A DNA stretch of 64,000 nucleotides from Pseudoips prasinana (lineage: Eukaryota > Arthropoda > Insecta > Lepidoptera > Nolidae), in assembly GCA_951640165.1 (NCBI GenBank), contig OX621260.1:25686001-25750000 (forward strand), written 5' to 3'. The notes below the pieces were generated by a model. The model did not search any database. It saw only the letters and a list, made by a program, of their open reading frames with translations, and was not told the DNA's origin. This document shows positions 32,171-42,284 of the stretch, piece after piece. Position 1 is the stretch's first letter; each line of letters starts with the position of its first letter. The position numbers and the translations under genes are program-made.

Positions 32171-32621
32171 GCCAATTACTTACGGACCGGTGAGAGCATC
32201 TGGCTATGAGCGCCTCATGTTAGGAAAAGAAGCGTATTTCAAAATAGTTTTAGAGCGAAAATCAGACTCTATCTCTCTGGGGTCGGGACCATTTACCATC
32301 GGGTCGCAGTATCGCGACGTAAAATGTACCCTAGTTTTTCATATTCGACCTTCGAACCCTTTACACAATTCAAAAGCTCAAGCCAGGCTTATTATACAAT
32401 AACCCTTGACCTAGAACCTTAGAAATTGCTTAGACCTAAAAAAAAATAATTGAATTAAAATCTGCTAACAACTACGTTTGTTTTGCTAAACACAAAAGCG
32501 CGCACCCTACTTTGTTTAACAATATAGGAGAATTTATTAAATTAAAATTTAGTACTCCTCCGTTTCCCTTGTAGATCGAAATATCAAAAGAAAATAAAAG
32601 GTTTATAAGTTAAAGTTTCGA
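32171..32621. other. Unassigned DNA
   Basis: A 93-codon frame (32121-32402) starts inside family C and has no recognisable domain. I do not call a gene. Confidence 0.4.
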
Positions 32622-32755
32622 CGGTCACCGTAGCCTAGTTGTTAGTGCTCCTGCCTACGAAGCTGGTGGTCCTGGGTTCGAATTCCGGTAAGTGCAAATA
32701 TTTGTGTGATGAGCACGAATATTTGTTTCTGAGTCATGGATGTTTTCTATGACTC

Positions 32756-33946
32756 TTGACTTGTGATGCGAGCTCCCGCGGGGTGGGGGCGGTAATCGCC
32801 CAGCGAGCGCCCGACGGCCGAGAGTACCCAGTGGCTTACGCATCTAGAACCCTCACGGCTGCCGAAGTTCATTACAGCCAGATTCACAAAGAGGCTTTAG
32901 CTATAGTATTTTCCGTAAAAAAATTCCATCAATATCTTTATGGTCGAACATTCGTTTTGAAAACGGATCATAAGCCTCTTGTTAGTATTTTCGGATCAGA
33001 ACTTGGAATTCCAAATATGACAGCGAGTAGATTACAGAGATGGGCGTTAATATTGTCAGCTTATGATTTTACTATTGAATACGTAAATACAAACTCGAAC
33101 ACAGCTGACGCGTTGTCGCGGTTAGTGGAAGGTTATAAAGCGATTAGTGAGTCAGGAATGGGGGAGGTTCCAGAACAAACGTACCTCCACTTTGCTTCTG
33201 ATGCTTTGTCACTTAAATATGAAGATATTAAGGATGGAACAAAAAAAGATCCCATATTAACTAGAGTCTTGAGCTATGTTAAAGATGGGTGGCCTAATGA
33301 AGTAGAGATAAGAGAACTTAGGGCTTATTTCAACAGAAGGGATGAAATATATATCGAATTAGGTTGTCTTATGTGGGGTCATCGTTTAATTGTACCGAAA
33401 GCTTGTCAAGATAGGGTACTAAAAGAGTTGCACGACAGTCATATGGGTATCGTCAAGACAAAATGTATCGCGAGGAGTTACGTGTGGTGGCCGGGTATTG
33501 ATGAAATGGTCGAAAACCTTTGCAGGAACTGCACAGTTTGTGCAGAGCTAGCCGAAGCACCGGCACACCATACACCACAACCGTGGTCGTGGCCGTCTCG
33601 CCCTTGGACGCGACTACACATAGATTTTTTAGGGCCTATCCACGGTCATAAATATTTAATCATGGTGGACGCTACTTCGAAATGGATTGAAGCATGTCCG
33701 GTAGTTTCAACTACAGCGATAGCAATCATAGGAAAAATTAGGGAAATCTGGGCACGCTTCGGACTACCTAAGCAGCTTGTTTCCGACAACGGACCTCCTT
33801 TTACTAGTGAGGAATTTAATGCGTTTTTGGAATATAATGGGGTGGACCATATACTATCTGCACCTTATAACCCTGCTTCTAATGGATTAGCTGAAAATGC
33901 AGTTAAACTGCATAGTTTAATTGCCTTTAATTACCTGTTTGCATAA
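32756..33946 (+). pseudogene. pol: Gypsy pol: RNase H and integrase core
   Basis: Residues 1-20 (TCDASSRGVGAVI) open the Ty3/Gypsy-type RNase H, followed by TDHKPLVSIFG near residue 70 and NTADALSRL near 112. The integrase zinc-binding motif is HDSHMG...CRNCTVC (about 225-265). The acidic catalytic residues lie in LHIDFLGPI, LVSDNGPPFT and NGLAENAV (D, D, E, about 290-380). The initial codon is not a start: the frame is simply cut by the insertion border. It ends prematurely at 33946 because of a 31-bp insertion. In life it would process and integrate retrotransposon cDNA. Here it is defective. Confidence 0.9.
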
Positions 33947-33959
33947 ACAGGTAATTAAA
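33903..33959. repeat. 31-bp templated insertion forming a palindrome
   Basis: TTTAATTACCTGTTT (33926-33940) and AAACAGGTAATTAAA (33945-33959) are perfect inverses around GCAT. TTAAACT and AGTTTAA form a second pair around another GCAT (33903-33920). Removing one GCAT-to-GCAT unit would restore the pol frame, so the insertion is an inverted copy of its own flanks. Confidence 0.85.
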
Positions 33960-34658
33960 AAAGCGATTATTCAGAATAAGGATGTAGAAGCCGCAATTCA
34001 ACGTTTTCTGCTAGTCCATAGAACGACCGAACATAGTACTACAAAAGAAACACCTGCACAGGTTTTACAAGGTAGAACCTTAAGAACCCGCATTGACCGT
34101 TTAAAACCATCGCGTGATAAACCAGTGGCTGAGGCACAACAACGGCAGCAGCGGGGAGCGGGGGGTTCGCACCGCACGCTTTTCATCGGGGATGAGGTGT
34201 GGTGTCGAATATACCAAGGTTTCACGAAGTGGGCTAGTGGTACTGTAATAGAGTGTCTAGGTACCACAAACTACGTGGTACGGTTATTAGACGGTATTAC
34301 AAAGCATAGGCATATGGACCAATTAAAACTAAAGTTTAGGACGAGTCAGTCACAAACGACAGATAGTGAAATAGTCAGCACAGAAGCGTCGTACAGTCCA
34401 ATCTCTAGCCGGGGGACGGTGACTAATACGCTGGTGTTTCCTTCCTTACCAGCTACAAAATCACCTATCGTAAGTGGCTCAGATGGGGATGTGGGAGGTT
34501 CGGTACCTAGGGGCAGTGAAAAGGAATGTTCATATCGGGAGTGGGTAGAAACGGGTGATTCTATCCAATCGAATACCCAACCAGAGGGTTGCCCGACCGC
34601 AGATGTAACTCGTCCGGTTAGGAATAGGAAACCACCGGAGAGGTATGGGTACCAATAG
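33921..34658 (+). pseudogene. pol: Gypsy pol: C-terminal part of integrase
   Basis: The continuation of pol in another frame. Real homology starts near KQVIKKAIIQNKDVEAAIQ, just after the insertion, followed by RTTEHSTTKETPAQVLQGRT, GDEVWCRIYQGFTKWASGTV and NYVVRLLDGITKHRHMDQLK, the C-terminal integrase segment of Gypsy elements. The tail is polar and ends VRNRKPPERYGYQ and a stop. No independent start is expected. The frame is open to the natural stop, which suggests recent damage. Confidence 0.85.
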
Positions 34659-34875
34659 ATATCTCCCATTTTATTATGCCATCTATGGTAATTAACTGTT
34701 ATTTTATTTATTATTATTGTCCTTATTTACTTAAGTTATATTTAAGATGGTCTAGTATAATTAAATAATATGTTGTTTTCTCTCTGGCTTAAATATGCGC
34801 CTCTCTTGTAGTATAATATAATCTTAATATAAAATAATAATTGTTATTGGATTATATAGTCATTAGGGGTGGAGG

Positions 34876-34979
34876 TGTGATGTAGGTAGGAGTACAATTG
34901 TGTCGCCAAGCGCGGTAGGGTACCGCCGTAACTTTAGTAAATAAATGTGTGTGCTACGGAACGGTTGTTTGATTCTACA
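34876..34979 (+). repeat. Probable 3' LTR of the Gypsy copy
   Basis: It begins TGTGATGTAGG immediately after the purine-rich AGGGGTGGAGG, contains GTAAATAAATGTGTG (possible polyadenylation signal) and ends ATTCTACA before SINE-A resumes. With no 5' LTR to compare, the left limit is inferred and the LTR would be short (about 104 bp). Confidence 0.5.
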
Positions 34980-35124
34980 GTAATGAAGTATTTATCTATC
35001 TATATAAGTATGTATATCGTCGCCTGGTACCCATAGTACAAGCTTTGCTTAGTTTGGGGCTAGGATGATCTGTGTGACATTGTCCCCAGATATTATTATT
35101 ATTAAAGGTTCGAATCAGAAAAGT

Positions 35125-35432
35125 TCAAATCCGCAACTGAACCAAACTAAAGTAACCGTCATATCCTGAAGAACTGCCACGCAGAAATTGCAGTGGACAC
35201 GGCACATAGCTCACTGAACCGCCTTTGGGGCAGAATGGTTCTCGAGTGGCGACTACGGACTGGAAGATGCAGCGAAGGCAGGACCCCTACAAGATGAGCC
35301 GATGATCTTCTGAGGGTCGCTGGAAACCACTGGATACGTGTAGTACAAGACTGGCAATTGTTGAGATCTTTCCGGAGAAGCCTTAGTAGGTACAGCAGTC
35401 GTCCTTCGCCTGTTATGATGATGATAATGACT
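35125..35432 (+). pseudogene. RTE-type LINE 3' end
   Basis: GTTCTCGAGTGGCGACTACG, GACCCCTACAAGATGAGCCG and AGATCTTTCCGGAGAAGCCT correspond, in the opposite orientation, to 57365-57842. It ends with a GATGATGATAATGA tail. Frames are broken. Confidence 0.6.
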
Positions 35433-35545
35433 CAAAGGTTTATTTAACAAGATTAATCTGTTCCTATTGTTAAATTTTAATTTTATAGCATTATTCGCAA
35501 TGCAAAGCGTTTATCTAATCTCAAAAATGGGAAATCATAAATTTA

Positions 35546-35618
35546 ATCGTCCGGCGGGTCTCGAACCTGCACCATCTACCACTCCGGGGTAGGCGCTCTG
35601 CGTTAAGCTACGAACGAT
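35546..35618 (-). other. tRNA-like segment, cloverleaf-capable
   Basis: On the minus strand ATCGTTC pairs with GGACGAT (7-bp acceptor), GCTT with GAGC (D-stem), CTACC with GGTAG (anticodon stem) around the loop CCGGAGT, and a T-arm contains GGTTCGAGACC. Loop position 33 is C rather than the almost universal T and the T-stem has a mismatch, so I judge it a tRNA-derived relic carried by the foldback element and not a working tRNA. Confidence 0.6.
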
Positions 35619-35697
35619 ACACGCTGGCAGATCAAATTTAGAATTCCCTTGCTAACACCCTTCCGGATGTAGGTAATACCTTCCAAATCTATACATA

Positions 35698-36006
35698 TAA
35701 TAAAATCGTAGGAAAGTCATAACTGTACATTGAATATTTTTTTAAAAGGATACTTGGAGCGAAATCTACAATCTATATCGAAACCAAAAATATGGTTTTT
35801 AGAATTTTTATGTTTATCAGTTTGTCTGTATGTATGTCCGGGCTAAACTCAAAAAGTACTGCATGGATTTACTTCAAATTTTGCATGAATATTACCACGA
35901 GGTTGGATCAACATATAGGCTACATATTATCACGCTAACACCTACGGGGGAGGAGCTGTGATAATTTATAAAGTTTAACGTGGGTAAAACCGCGGGGCAC
36001 AGCTAG
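35698..36006 (+). mobile_element. Non-autonomous Helitron in the foldback centre
   Basis: TCTATACATATAATAAAATC to GTAAAACCGCGGGGCACAGC then TAG, 309 bp, flanked by A and T. Same family as 30034-30359 and 58791-60236. Confidence 0.85.
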
Positions 36007-36171
36007 TTATTAATAATTTGGAAGGTATTATCCATATGATATGATCTTTCACATGCAACTGTGAAGATATCAGTCGGCCATGTTTCTAGAAAACAAATCC
36101 GATAGATAATACCTACATCCTCCGGAAGGGTGTTAGCAAGGGAATCCTAAATTTGATCTGCCAGCGTGTAC

Positions 36172-36774
36172 TGTTCCTATTGTCTCTATAAATTACTTTA
36201 ATATTATTATTGTATTGGTTTCCTGTCCATATGTCGACTCCGGTCAACCGAGATCTGCGTGGGATATATTTACATTATTAATGTTAACATTTTTTGATTC
36301 ACCAATTTGTTCAGTAATTAAATAGTTATGGTTATAAAATTTATAGGAATATAAATTGTAGCTAATTGTTAAATTACCGTTTTGTTCATTTGAATTTACT
36401 CACACATTTATCATTTACTATTAATATACATTATACACAATACAATATAGCAATGAACTTATTAATTATTTACAATATTTAATACTAAAATAAAACAGTA
36501 ACCATATCCAAACAAATAAAATTTGTATACACCCTCGACATTTGTCATAGTGTATTTATAAGTATTCTACTAGTCAAATCCCTTTATTTGATGTTCATAT
36601 TGAGGGTTATGAAAAAAAATATGGAAAAAAAATGACGGCTATCTTGGAGCGATTTTCATCAAACATAGCGAATAACACTCCCGTATTATTAACCTTAAAT
36701 AAACGGCACCCCGACTGGGTTATGGACCTCCACCATACACAATATTAATATTTAATGTTGTATTTCTGCGTGTG
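36172..36774. other. Unassigned AT-rich DNA
   Basis: No recognisable gene or repeat. Confidence 0.4.
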
Positions 36775-36955
36775 AGTAAGGTCGCTAGAGCTCATCGGGG
36801 TGCGGGGAAGGGTCAGCTACACTAGGTAGTTTGCCGACTCTTTTAAAGGCTGGCAACGCACCCGTGACACCTCTGGTGTTCCGAGTGTCCATGGGCGGCG
36901 GTGATCACTTACCATCAAGTGACCCGCTTGCTCGTTTCGCCCTATGACATAAAAA
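36775..36955 (-). repeat. Family J repeat
   Basis: The reverse of 63848-64000: GAGCTCATCGGGGTG, AGGCTGGCAACGCACCCGTG and GGCGGTGATCACTTACCATC. Likely LINE 3' sequence. Confidence 0.6.
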
Positions 36956-37544
36956 AAATATTTATAATCTCATTACTTGAGCCTCTTGAAAGCTTCTGCA
37001 GAATCAGCAGCGGTGTTGATTCTCTGGAAGCTGGCACCTGTCATTGTTGACGTAAGTTGCGTACCAGAGTCCTACCCTCAAAGTTACCTGCGACATGCTG
37101 TCGAATCTGTTCCCGTCGTCACGTGCTTAATCTCGGAAGAGCGTATAAATAAATATATTTACACAACCGGTTACATCACAAGCAGATACTAATCATTATT
37201 ATTAATTATAAGTGGGCAATGGACAGCAGGCGATAAAGATTGTGCATGTAAACAAAACAAACAGTGTACATTTATTTATAAGTTGATATATGTTGAAAGT
37301 ACAGTTGATGGATACACTCTGACATTGGCATGGCCTTTATTACGTGGGCGGTATGAGTTGTTTTCGTACTGCAACTGTATCGATGGGCTTGCGTCGAGTG
37401 TACGCGATCTATTAATATGTATGTGGAAATTACGACCGCCACGTGTTTGTTTCGTGTCAGTATTCTAATTTGTTATTGTTGTGTAAACAGATACATATAA
37501 GTTTGTACACAGCGATAATGCTCATGCTTTATCTTAGCGTCATC
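36956..37544. other. Unassigned DNA
   Basis: Two short frames (36977-37192 and 37283-37468) show no recognisable domain. No gene is called. Confidence 0.35.
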
Positions 37545-37667
37545 TGGGAGTCTGGTGGTTCTTTTTAATCTTTTGGGACAACTATTGCACCGCTATCTAA
37601 CCTTTAACTACGCACCGCCTAAACTATGGCAACCAGATATCTGATAAACATCATCTCTATCATACAA

Positions 37668-37920
37668 GCCGAAAGACGTCCACTGCTGGACAAAGGCCTC
37701 CCCCAAGGATCACCAAAATCGTCGGTCTTGTTCTGCCGGCATCCACATCATCTGCGGCTTTCTGCGACCCATGCATGATCGTCGGTCCTCCTTGTAGGGA
37801 GTTTGCCCACGCTGCGTCTTCCGGTTCGTGGTCGTCACTCGAGAACCTTTCTGTGCTAGCTTATTTGCTCTACCCACTGCCACTTCAATTTCGTAATTCT
37901 TTGGGCTATGTCTAAATAAG
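37668..37920 (-). pseudogene. RTE-type LINE 3' end
   Basis: GAAAGACGTCCACTGCTGGA, CAAAGGCCTCCCCCAAGGAT and CGTCACTCGAGAACCTTTCT match 57365-57842. Frames are broken and the copy is 5'-truncated. Confidence 0.65.
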
Positions 37921-37924
37921 CTAT

Positions 37925-37972
37925 ACTTATAACTCACACACTTTCTTATTTATAATATTAGTAGGATAAGGT
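37925..37972 (-). repeat. Helitron 5' end fragment
   Basis: ACACACTTTCTTATTTATAA and TATTAGTAGGAT are the reversed Helitron 5' terminus. The rest is absent. Confidence 0.55.
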
Positions 37973-38339
37973 AAAAGAATCGTGCTCAGCACACAAAGAT
38001 TGGTCCTAGGTGAGGATCAAACTCAGGACCTTTGGCTTCGCAGTCAGAGTCACTGCCACTATACCGAAAGGCCAGACAACATGCAGTAAAGTGCATAGGT
38101 ACATTGTCTGCGCGCTGAAATCTGGACCTCAAACTATTATTTTTTGGTGTATCTATTGTAATAAACAAGGTATGACAACCATGTCGAGAGTTTATCAATA
38201 ATTTTATTTTAGATACTGTGTGTGATTGATATGCATTTACTAATTAGTGTTCATTTATTAATGTTTTATTTAATAAGTTCGTTTTTCCATACATTTATTA
38301 TTTTAATTAGCTATAAGTTATAATATTAGTGTTTGAAGA

Positions 38340-38575
38340 TGTAACTGCGAGCTGTACTGACACATCAGTTGTCTGTGAGCTATGTTACATGGTTCCATCA
38401 TAAAACCAGCGCTGCAGCAGTTAATGTTGCAGCTAGTGCTGAGATGGGACCAATTCGGACTCGCACATATAACCATTAAGAACTTCTGTATGTGTACCTA
38501 TTTATATATATTATTATTATTGTCTGTGCTTGTTTACTGAACAAATGGATTTTCTTTCTTTCTTTCAAAGCAAAT
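38340..38575 (+). mobile_element. LINE 3' end with TTTC tail
   Basis: It has the hairpin-forming GGTTCCATCAT...GAGATGGGACC region (38390-38450, related to 17227-17300), GCTTGTTTACTGAACAAATG and a (TTTC)n tail. No coding sequence. Confidence 0.55.
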
Positions 38576-38694
38576 GTTCAACTACAGATGCTGCTTGTTT
38601 GAAGACTAACATATTTTTGTTATAAGTCGGGGTCTATGTTAATACCACACATTTATTCTCAGCAGTTTAAAATCATTGTTTTAACTGATTTTTG

Positions 38695-38820
38695 TAGACT
38701 GCGTCGTTGGTCGTTGGTTCGACCGCATATGATGAGGTCCTGGGTTCAATTTCCGGGTGGGGATAAAAAGTGATAATGGTATTTTTTGGAAGAAAATTTC
38801 TCAGCCCGATGCAGTCTGTA
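38695..38820 (+). mobile_element. SINE-D, 5' part
   Basis: TAGACTGCGTCGTTGGTCGT, GGTCCTGGGTTCAATTTCCG and AAAAAGTGATAATGGTATTT match the head and first body part of SINE-D at 56775. The 3' part is missing. Confidence 0.65.
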
Positions 38821-39527
38821 AGTAGATTATAATCTAATGGTATTTACAATTTCACGGTGACACATACAGATCAAAAATTTCATGCACTCGATTGATGATT
38901 TTTTAAATCGGTTAGTTATAAATCTTTTGTTTGTTCTTCATAAGAGATGTAAACCCAATTTATATGCAAGTTTAAATGAAGCAACGTTTTATTTTGTATT
39001 ATATCATGAGAGGATAAGACGACATCAAAGTCGATGCGCGAGGCGATGCGACGTTGCCATTTTGTCTTAAATGCACGTATAATTAGAAATGTAAAATTAT
39101 TAACACTATGTAATAATACTGTAAGTCATAAAAACCACTTTTTTGTTTCAATTTAGAAGTTGTAAACTTTTATCAACGACAAAAACTTAAAAGGTACTAT
39201 AATATTACTGAAACCAAATTGACTAAAAATTACCATTTTTGACAGTACAGACCATTTTTGATTAATTTGACCGTAAATGACAGTCAGTCTAATTCAGTCA
39301 CTTTAGTCATTTTCAACACTAGTCTTGATTCATCACACATCTACATACATATATTCGTAATACTTTTTTGTGGACCTAAAAATCGCTCACTGTTAGTATT
39401 TTGCTTGCTTTAGGTCGCTAGTCTATAGTGTAATTTTAAATACAATTGTTAAAATATTTTTTCAATTTCTCAATTTAGCGGAAGATACATTTGAAAGAGA
39501 TTCTAGGTATCATAAATTTTTTTTGTA
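38821..39527. other. Unassigned AT-rich DNA
   Basis: No recognisable gene. The 62-codon frame at 38882-39070 has no domain. Confidence 0.4.
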
Positions 39528-39662
39528 CAGACGGCAGCACATTAAGCTACCCCAATCTGTCAAATTTCCTCAATTGAAAGTGAACCTTATGCTTATGTGA
39601 TAAAGTTGAAAATTTATAAAAGAAGTTTGACAGTTTGGAGTAGCTGGATGTGCTGGCGTTTG
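39528..39662. mobile_element. Mariner-like MITE, copy 4
   Basis: CAGACGGCAGCACATTAAGC to GATGTGCTGGCGTTTG, 135 bp, flanked on both sides by TA. Confidence 0.85.
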
Positions 39663-39999
39663 TACATCCAATCCAATTTATTTTATAAACAAAAAATACT
39701 TTACATAAAATATGGAAATAGGCTGATCTTGCGACTTGTTTATGTGAACACGTTTGTATTAAGGCAAAGTTAGCAAACATGCTTTTATGATGTAAGCATT
39801 TACCGTGGCCTATGTGGATGCTTGCAATTCCACAGGCAAAACTCACTTAATGCTTATTTATCTATTAGTTTTCCATATGATATAGTTATTGATGAACATT
39901 TAAATATATACGAAATATTAGAACCATTATTAGCCTGTTGGCGTGGTTGGCAAATGCTTGCTTTTCAAGGCGGTGGTCGTGGGTTCGATTTTTTTTTAT

Positions 40000-40735
40000 T
40001 GTAATTAGGCACACAAGGAACACTTTTGCACGTCACATATTATAAAATAAATCTTTAGTACATTAAAATAGTTCATATAACAGTCAATAAAAATTATAAA
40101 TATACCTAATCAAATGTCAACACAAACTAATTTAAAAGTCATATTAATTGTTCAGTCTTAAAAATAAATATCTATGTCATATAACTTCACAAACTAAAAT
40201 AATAATTAACTATATAACATACAAAATTCCAATAAAAATAAAATAAAAAAAGGAAACCTAATCAAATAAATTACAATCAGTCGATCATTTTTTTTTTGTT
40301 AAGCTCAACATACTCCATGCGTTGTTGTCGTTCATATAGTCGTCAATAGTGTAGTATGCCTTTTTAATTACATTGAATTATACAGCTAAATTAAATTTTT
40401 TCATAGGGCAATTCTAGCAAACACTTAGGAATCTTATTGTAAAAGCGGATACCTAACCCCACAAAGGAACTGTACACTTTATGCAGGCGATGATAATTTG
40501 AAGAGAGTTAATTCTTATTACGTGTATTCTTTTGGTGCTCATCACTTCTTTTTTCAAATAAGTGCAATTTTTTTCTGTCATGGATTATATTTGCATAAAT
40601 ATACTGTGATGCAACAGTTAAGATGTCGATATCTTTAAAATCTCCCTAAGAGATACCCTAGCTCCTAGCTTATACATTCCTCGGATAGCTATCTTTTGAA
40701 GAATAAAGGAGATCATTCTTTTTGGGCCCACTAGC
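40000..40735 (-). pseudogene. Jockey/CR1-type LINE 3' end
   Basis: On the minus strand (about 40370-40290) KAYYTIDDYMNDNNAWSML is followed by SLTKKK, the typical very end of this LINE class's second ORF. It is preceded by a worn frame and followed by untranslated sequence with an A-rich tail (the T-run at 39991-40000 on the plus strand). It lies in the SINE-B gap. Confidence 0.6.
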
Positions 40736-41644
40736 AACGGTTGCGTATATTAATCACATCAATCTTAAAAATTATACCGAAATTATTACAACAAATAAGT
40801 TCAAACTTATAGAGATATATAACCGGAATCATGTATCATTAAAAAAAGAACTTTTTTGATATTCGGTTACGGCTCGCCGCCATTTATACAAACAAAGGGC
40901 GAAGATTGCCAGCTTTTAGGGAATTCCCTAATTTACAAGAAATTAGAATTGATTTGGAGCCTTCTGAAACGTGAACTGTTTAGCTTCATAACAGTTAAAT
41001 TGTTGCGATTTCATACTTATGTAAATATATTTAAAACGGATGGGAATAAGAATAGTTATCTCAACAATGGATGTGGTTATTTGGTTATTTGAAGTGAAAT
41101 AATCTTTAGCGGCGTTGAGCACTTTTCTTGGGATGGGCATAAAACTTACGTCAGGACATAATATTTCCAGTCCATTTATATACTTTTGTCACAGATATGT
41201 ACGGTTGTGAATGGGACAATCGAGGAATTATATAATGATCATTGGCAATCCTGAACACTTAACGTCACGTCACTTACATTTTCTTTCGAATTGTGTGATT
41301 GTATTTTTCTTAGTTTCTCGTATTTCTTTGAAATATTTGTCGATAATGGCTTCAATACATTCAACTCTTAGCGAACAGAACCGTTGTGTCAGTTGTGCTG
41401 TATGGTTTCAACGCAATGTGCAAAGACGATTACTGTCCGAGACAGCTGTAGTTCCGCGTCATCTTGCTTCTATGTGGATTTCATGTTTAAATTGTCCTAT
41501 TTCTCAGGATTCCGGTTAGATATCCTAAAAATAAGACTACCTAATTAATCTAGAGATCATAAGGAACAAATTGATATAGGTTTCATTAATAAACGCGAGA
41601 ATTTTTGGTGGGCCCATCCGCCATAGAAAAAGAAACGGTCTCCT
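40736..41644. other. Unassigned DNA within the split SINE-B
   Basis: Two frames, 40856-41092 (78 codons) and 41211-41519 (102 codons), show no recognisable domain. GTGGGCCCATC near 41611 and GGGCCCACTAG near 40723 are inverted around the region. Confidence 0.35.
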
Positions 41645-41703
41645 TTCCCAGGACAGATATTTGTGTGCATGAACATGTCTGTTTGCCCAGAATCTGGGTG
41701 TAA

Positions 41704-41904
41704 TCCTACTAATATTATAAACGCGAAAGTTTGTAAGTATGGATGGATGGATGTATGGATGTTTGCTACTATTTCATGCGAAAACTACCCAACGGATTTT
41801 GATAGAACTTTGTAGTAAACTAGTAATATAGACTATAGATCCGAATAACACATAGGCTATAATTTATAAAAATTAACGAGGTTGAAATCGAGGGGCACTG
41901 CTAG
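41704..41904 (+). mobile_element. Non-autonomous Helitron
   Basis: TCCTACTAATATTATAAACG to GGGGCACTGCTAG, 201 bp, between A (41703) and T (41905). The GATG/GGAT repeats near the 5' end are typical. It adjoins the SINE-B sequence GGGTGTAA. Confidence 0.8.
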
Positions 41905-42196
41905 TAATACAATAATTAGTGCAGAATCGCATGTGTACATGATATGTCTAATCTCTTATGTAAATATCTATTTCTGTGTGCAATCAAGAATAAATACTTA
42001 AAATACAATATTGTCAGTATCATAGGATCGTTATCGAATATAAATATGCGTCCTTCGAACTAAACCATTTTTGAACTGCTTAGCTACCAGAGGAAGGCCT
42101 CAGGTCATGATATATACAACATATATATACAACTATCAAAATATGTGTGATTTCATATAATTAGCATTTTTATAAATCGTCTTGAATTTATATGAA

Positions 42197-42284
42197 TCGC
42201 AAATAATCCGAGTGATATGCGCATATGTGCTATGCCATAATCGCAAATAATCCGAGTGATATGCGCATATGTGCTATGCCATAC
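42197..42284. repeat. 44-bp tandem duplication
   Basis: Two consecutive near-identical units starting TCGCAAATAATCCGAGTGAT and ending CTATGCCATA. Confidence 0.9.

Larger units (their letters stand above)
32752..34979 (+). mobile_element. 5'-truncated Ty3/Gypsy retrotransposon
   Basis: The copy begins inside the RNase H part of pol and continues through integrase and a C-terminal region to a purine-rich AGGGGTGGAGGTG and what looks like a short 3' LTR ending CTACA. There is no 5' LTR, gag, protease or upstream reverse transcriptase. It lies inside SINE-A with at most one duplicated base. Two reading frames cover pol, separated by a small insertion. Confidence 0.85.
32622..35104 (+). mobile_element. 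SINE-A, split by a Gypsy fragment
   Basis: The 5' part (32622-32751) has TAGCCTAGTTGTTAGTG, GGGTTCGAATTCCGG and GAGTCATGGATGTTTTCTAT. The 3' part (34980-35104) resumes at AAGTATTTATCTATCTATAT and runs to CCCCAGATATTATTATTATT. Comparison with the intact copies shows almost nothing of the SINE is lost at the break. Confidence 0.85.
35482..36171. mobile_element. Foldback element with tRNA-like segment, copy 2, split by a Helitron
   Basis: The left arm (35482-35697) runs TTTTATAGCATTATTCGCAA, tRNA-like segment (reverse), AACACCCTTCCGGATGTAGG, TAATACCTTCCAAA. The right arm (36007-36171) runs TTGGAAGGTATTATCC to CCTCCGGAAGGGTGTTAGCA and stops at GCCAGCGTGTA, before its own tRNA-like segment. Without the Helitron at 35698-36006, the centre would be a perfect palindrome around TTATTAATAA. 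Confidence 0.7.
37545..38085 (-). mobile_element. SINE-E, split by LINE and Helitron fragments
   Basis: The tail part (37545-37655) has TTTTGGGACAACTATTGCAC and CTAAACTATGGCAACCAGAT. The tRNA-like head part (37985-38085) has GGTGAGGATCAAACTCAGGA and GAGTCACTGCCACTATACCG, reversed. Between them lie an RTE-type fragment and a Helitron 5' end. Confidence 0.5.
39935..41703 (+). mobile_element. SINE-B, 5' pieces separated by about 1.65 kb
   Basis: The first piece (39935-39990) has CTGTTGGCGTGGTTGGCAAA and CGTGGGTTCGAT. The second (41645-41703) resumes with CCCAGGACAGATATTTGTGT and CTGGGTGTAA. A LINE 3' end occupies the first part of the gap. The region 40736-41644 is not identified. Confidence 0.6.

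Noticed and set aside
32121..32402. A 93-codon frame as a small gene
   Set aside because: It begins inside the family C repeat and shows no domain or start context.
35546..35618. A functional serine-type tRNA (loop CCGGAGT)
   Set aside because: Position 33 is C, the T-stem has a mismatch, and the segment recurs inside a foldback element.
41211..41519. A 102-codon frame as a gene
   Set aside because: No recognisable domain, and it lies in an unidentified block inside a split SINE. It cannot be supported without transcripts.
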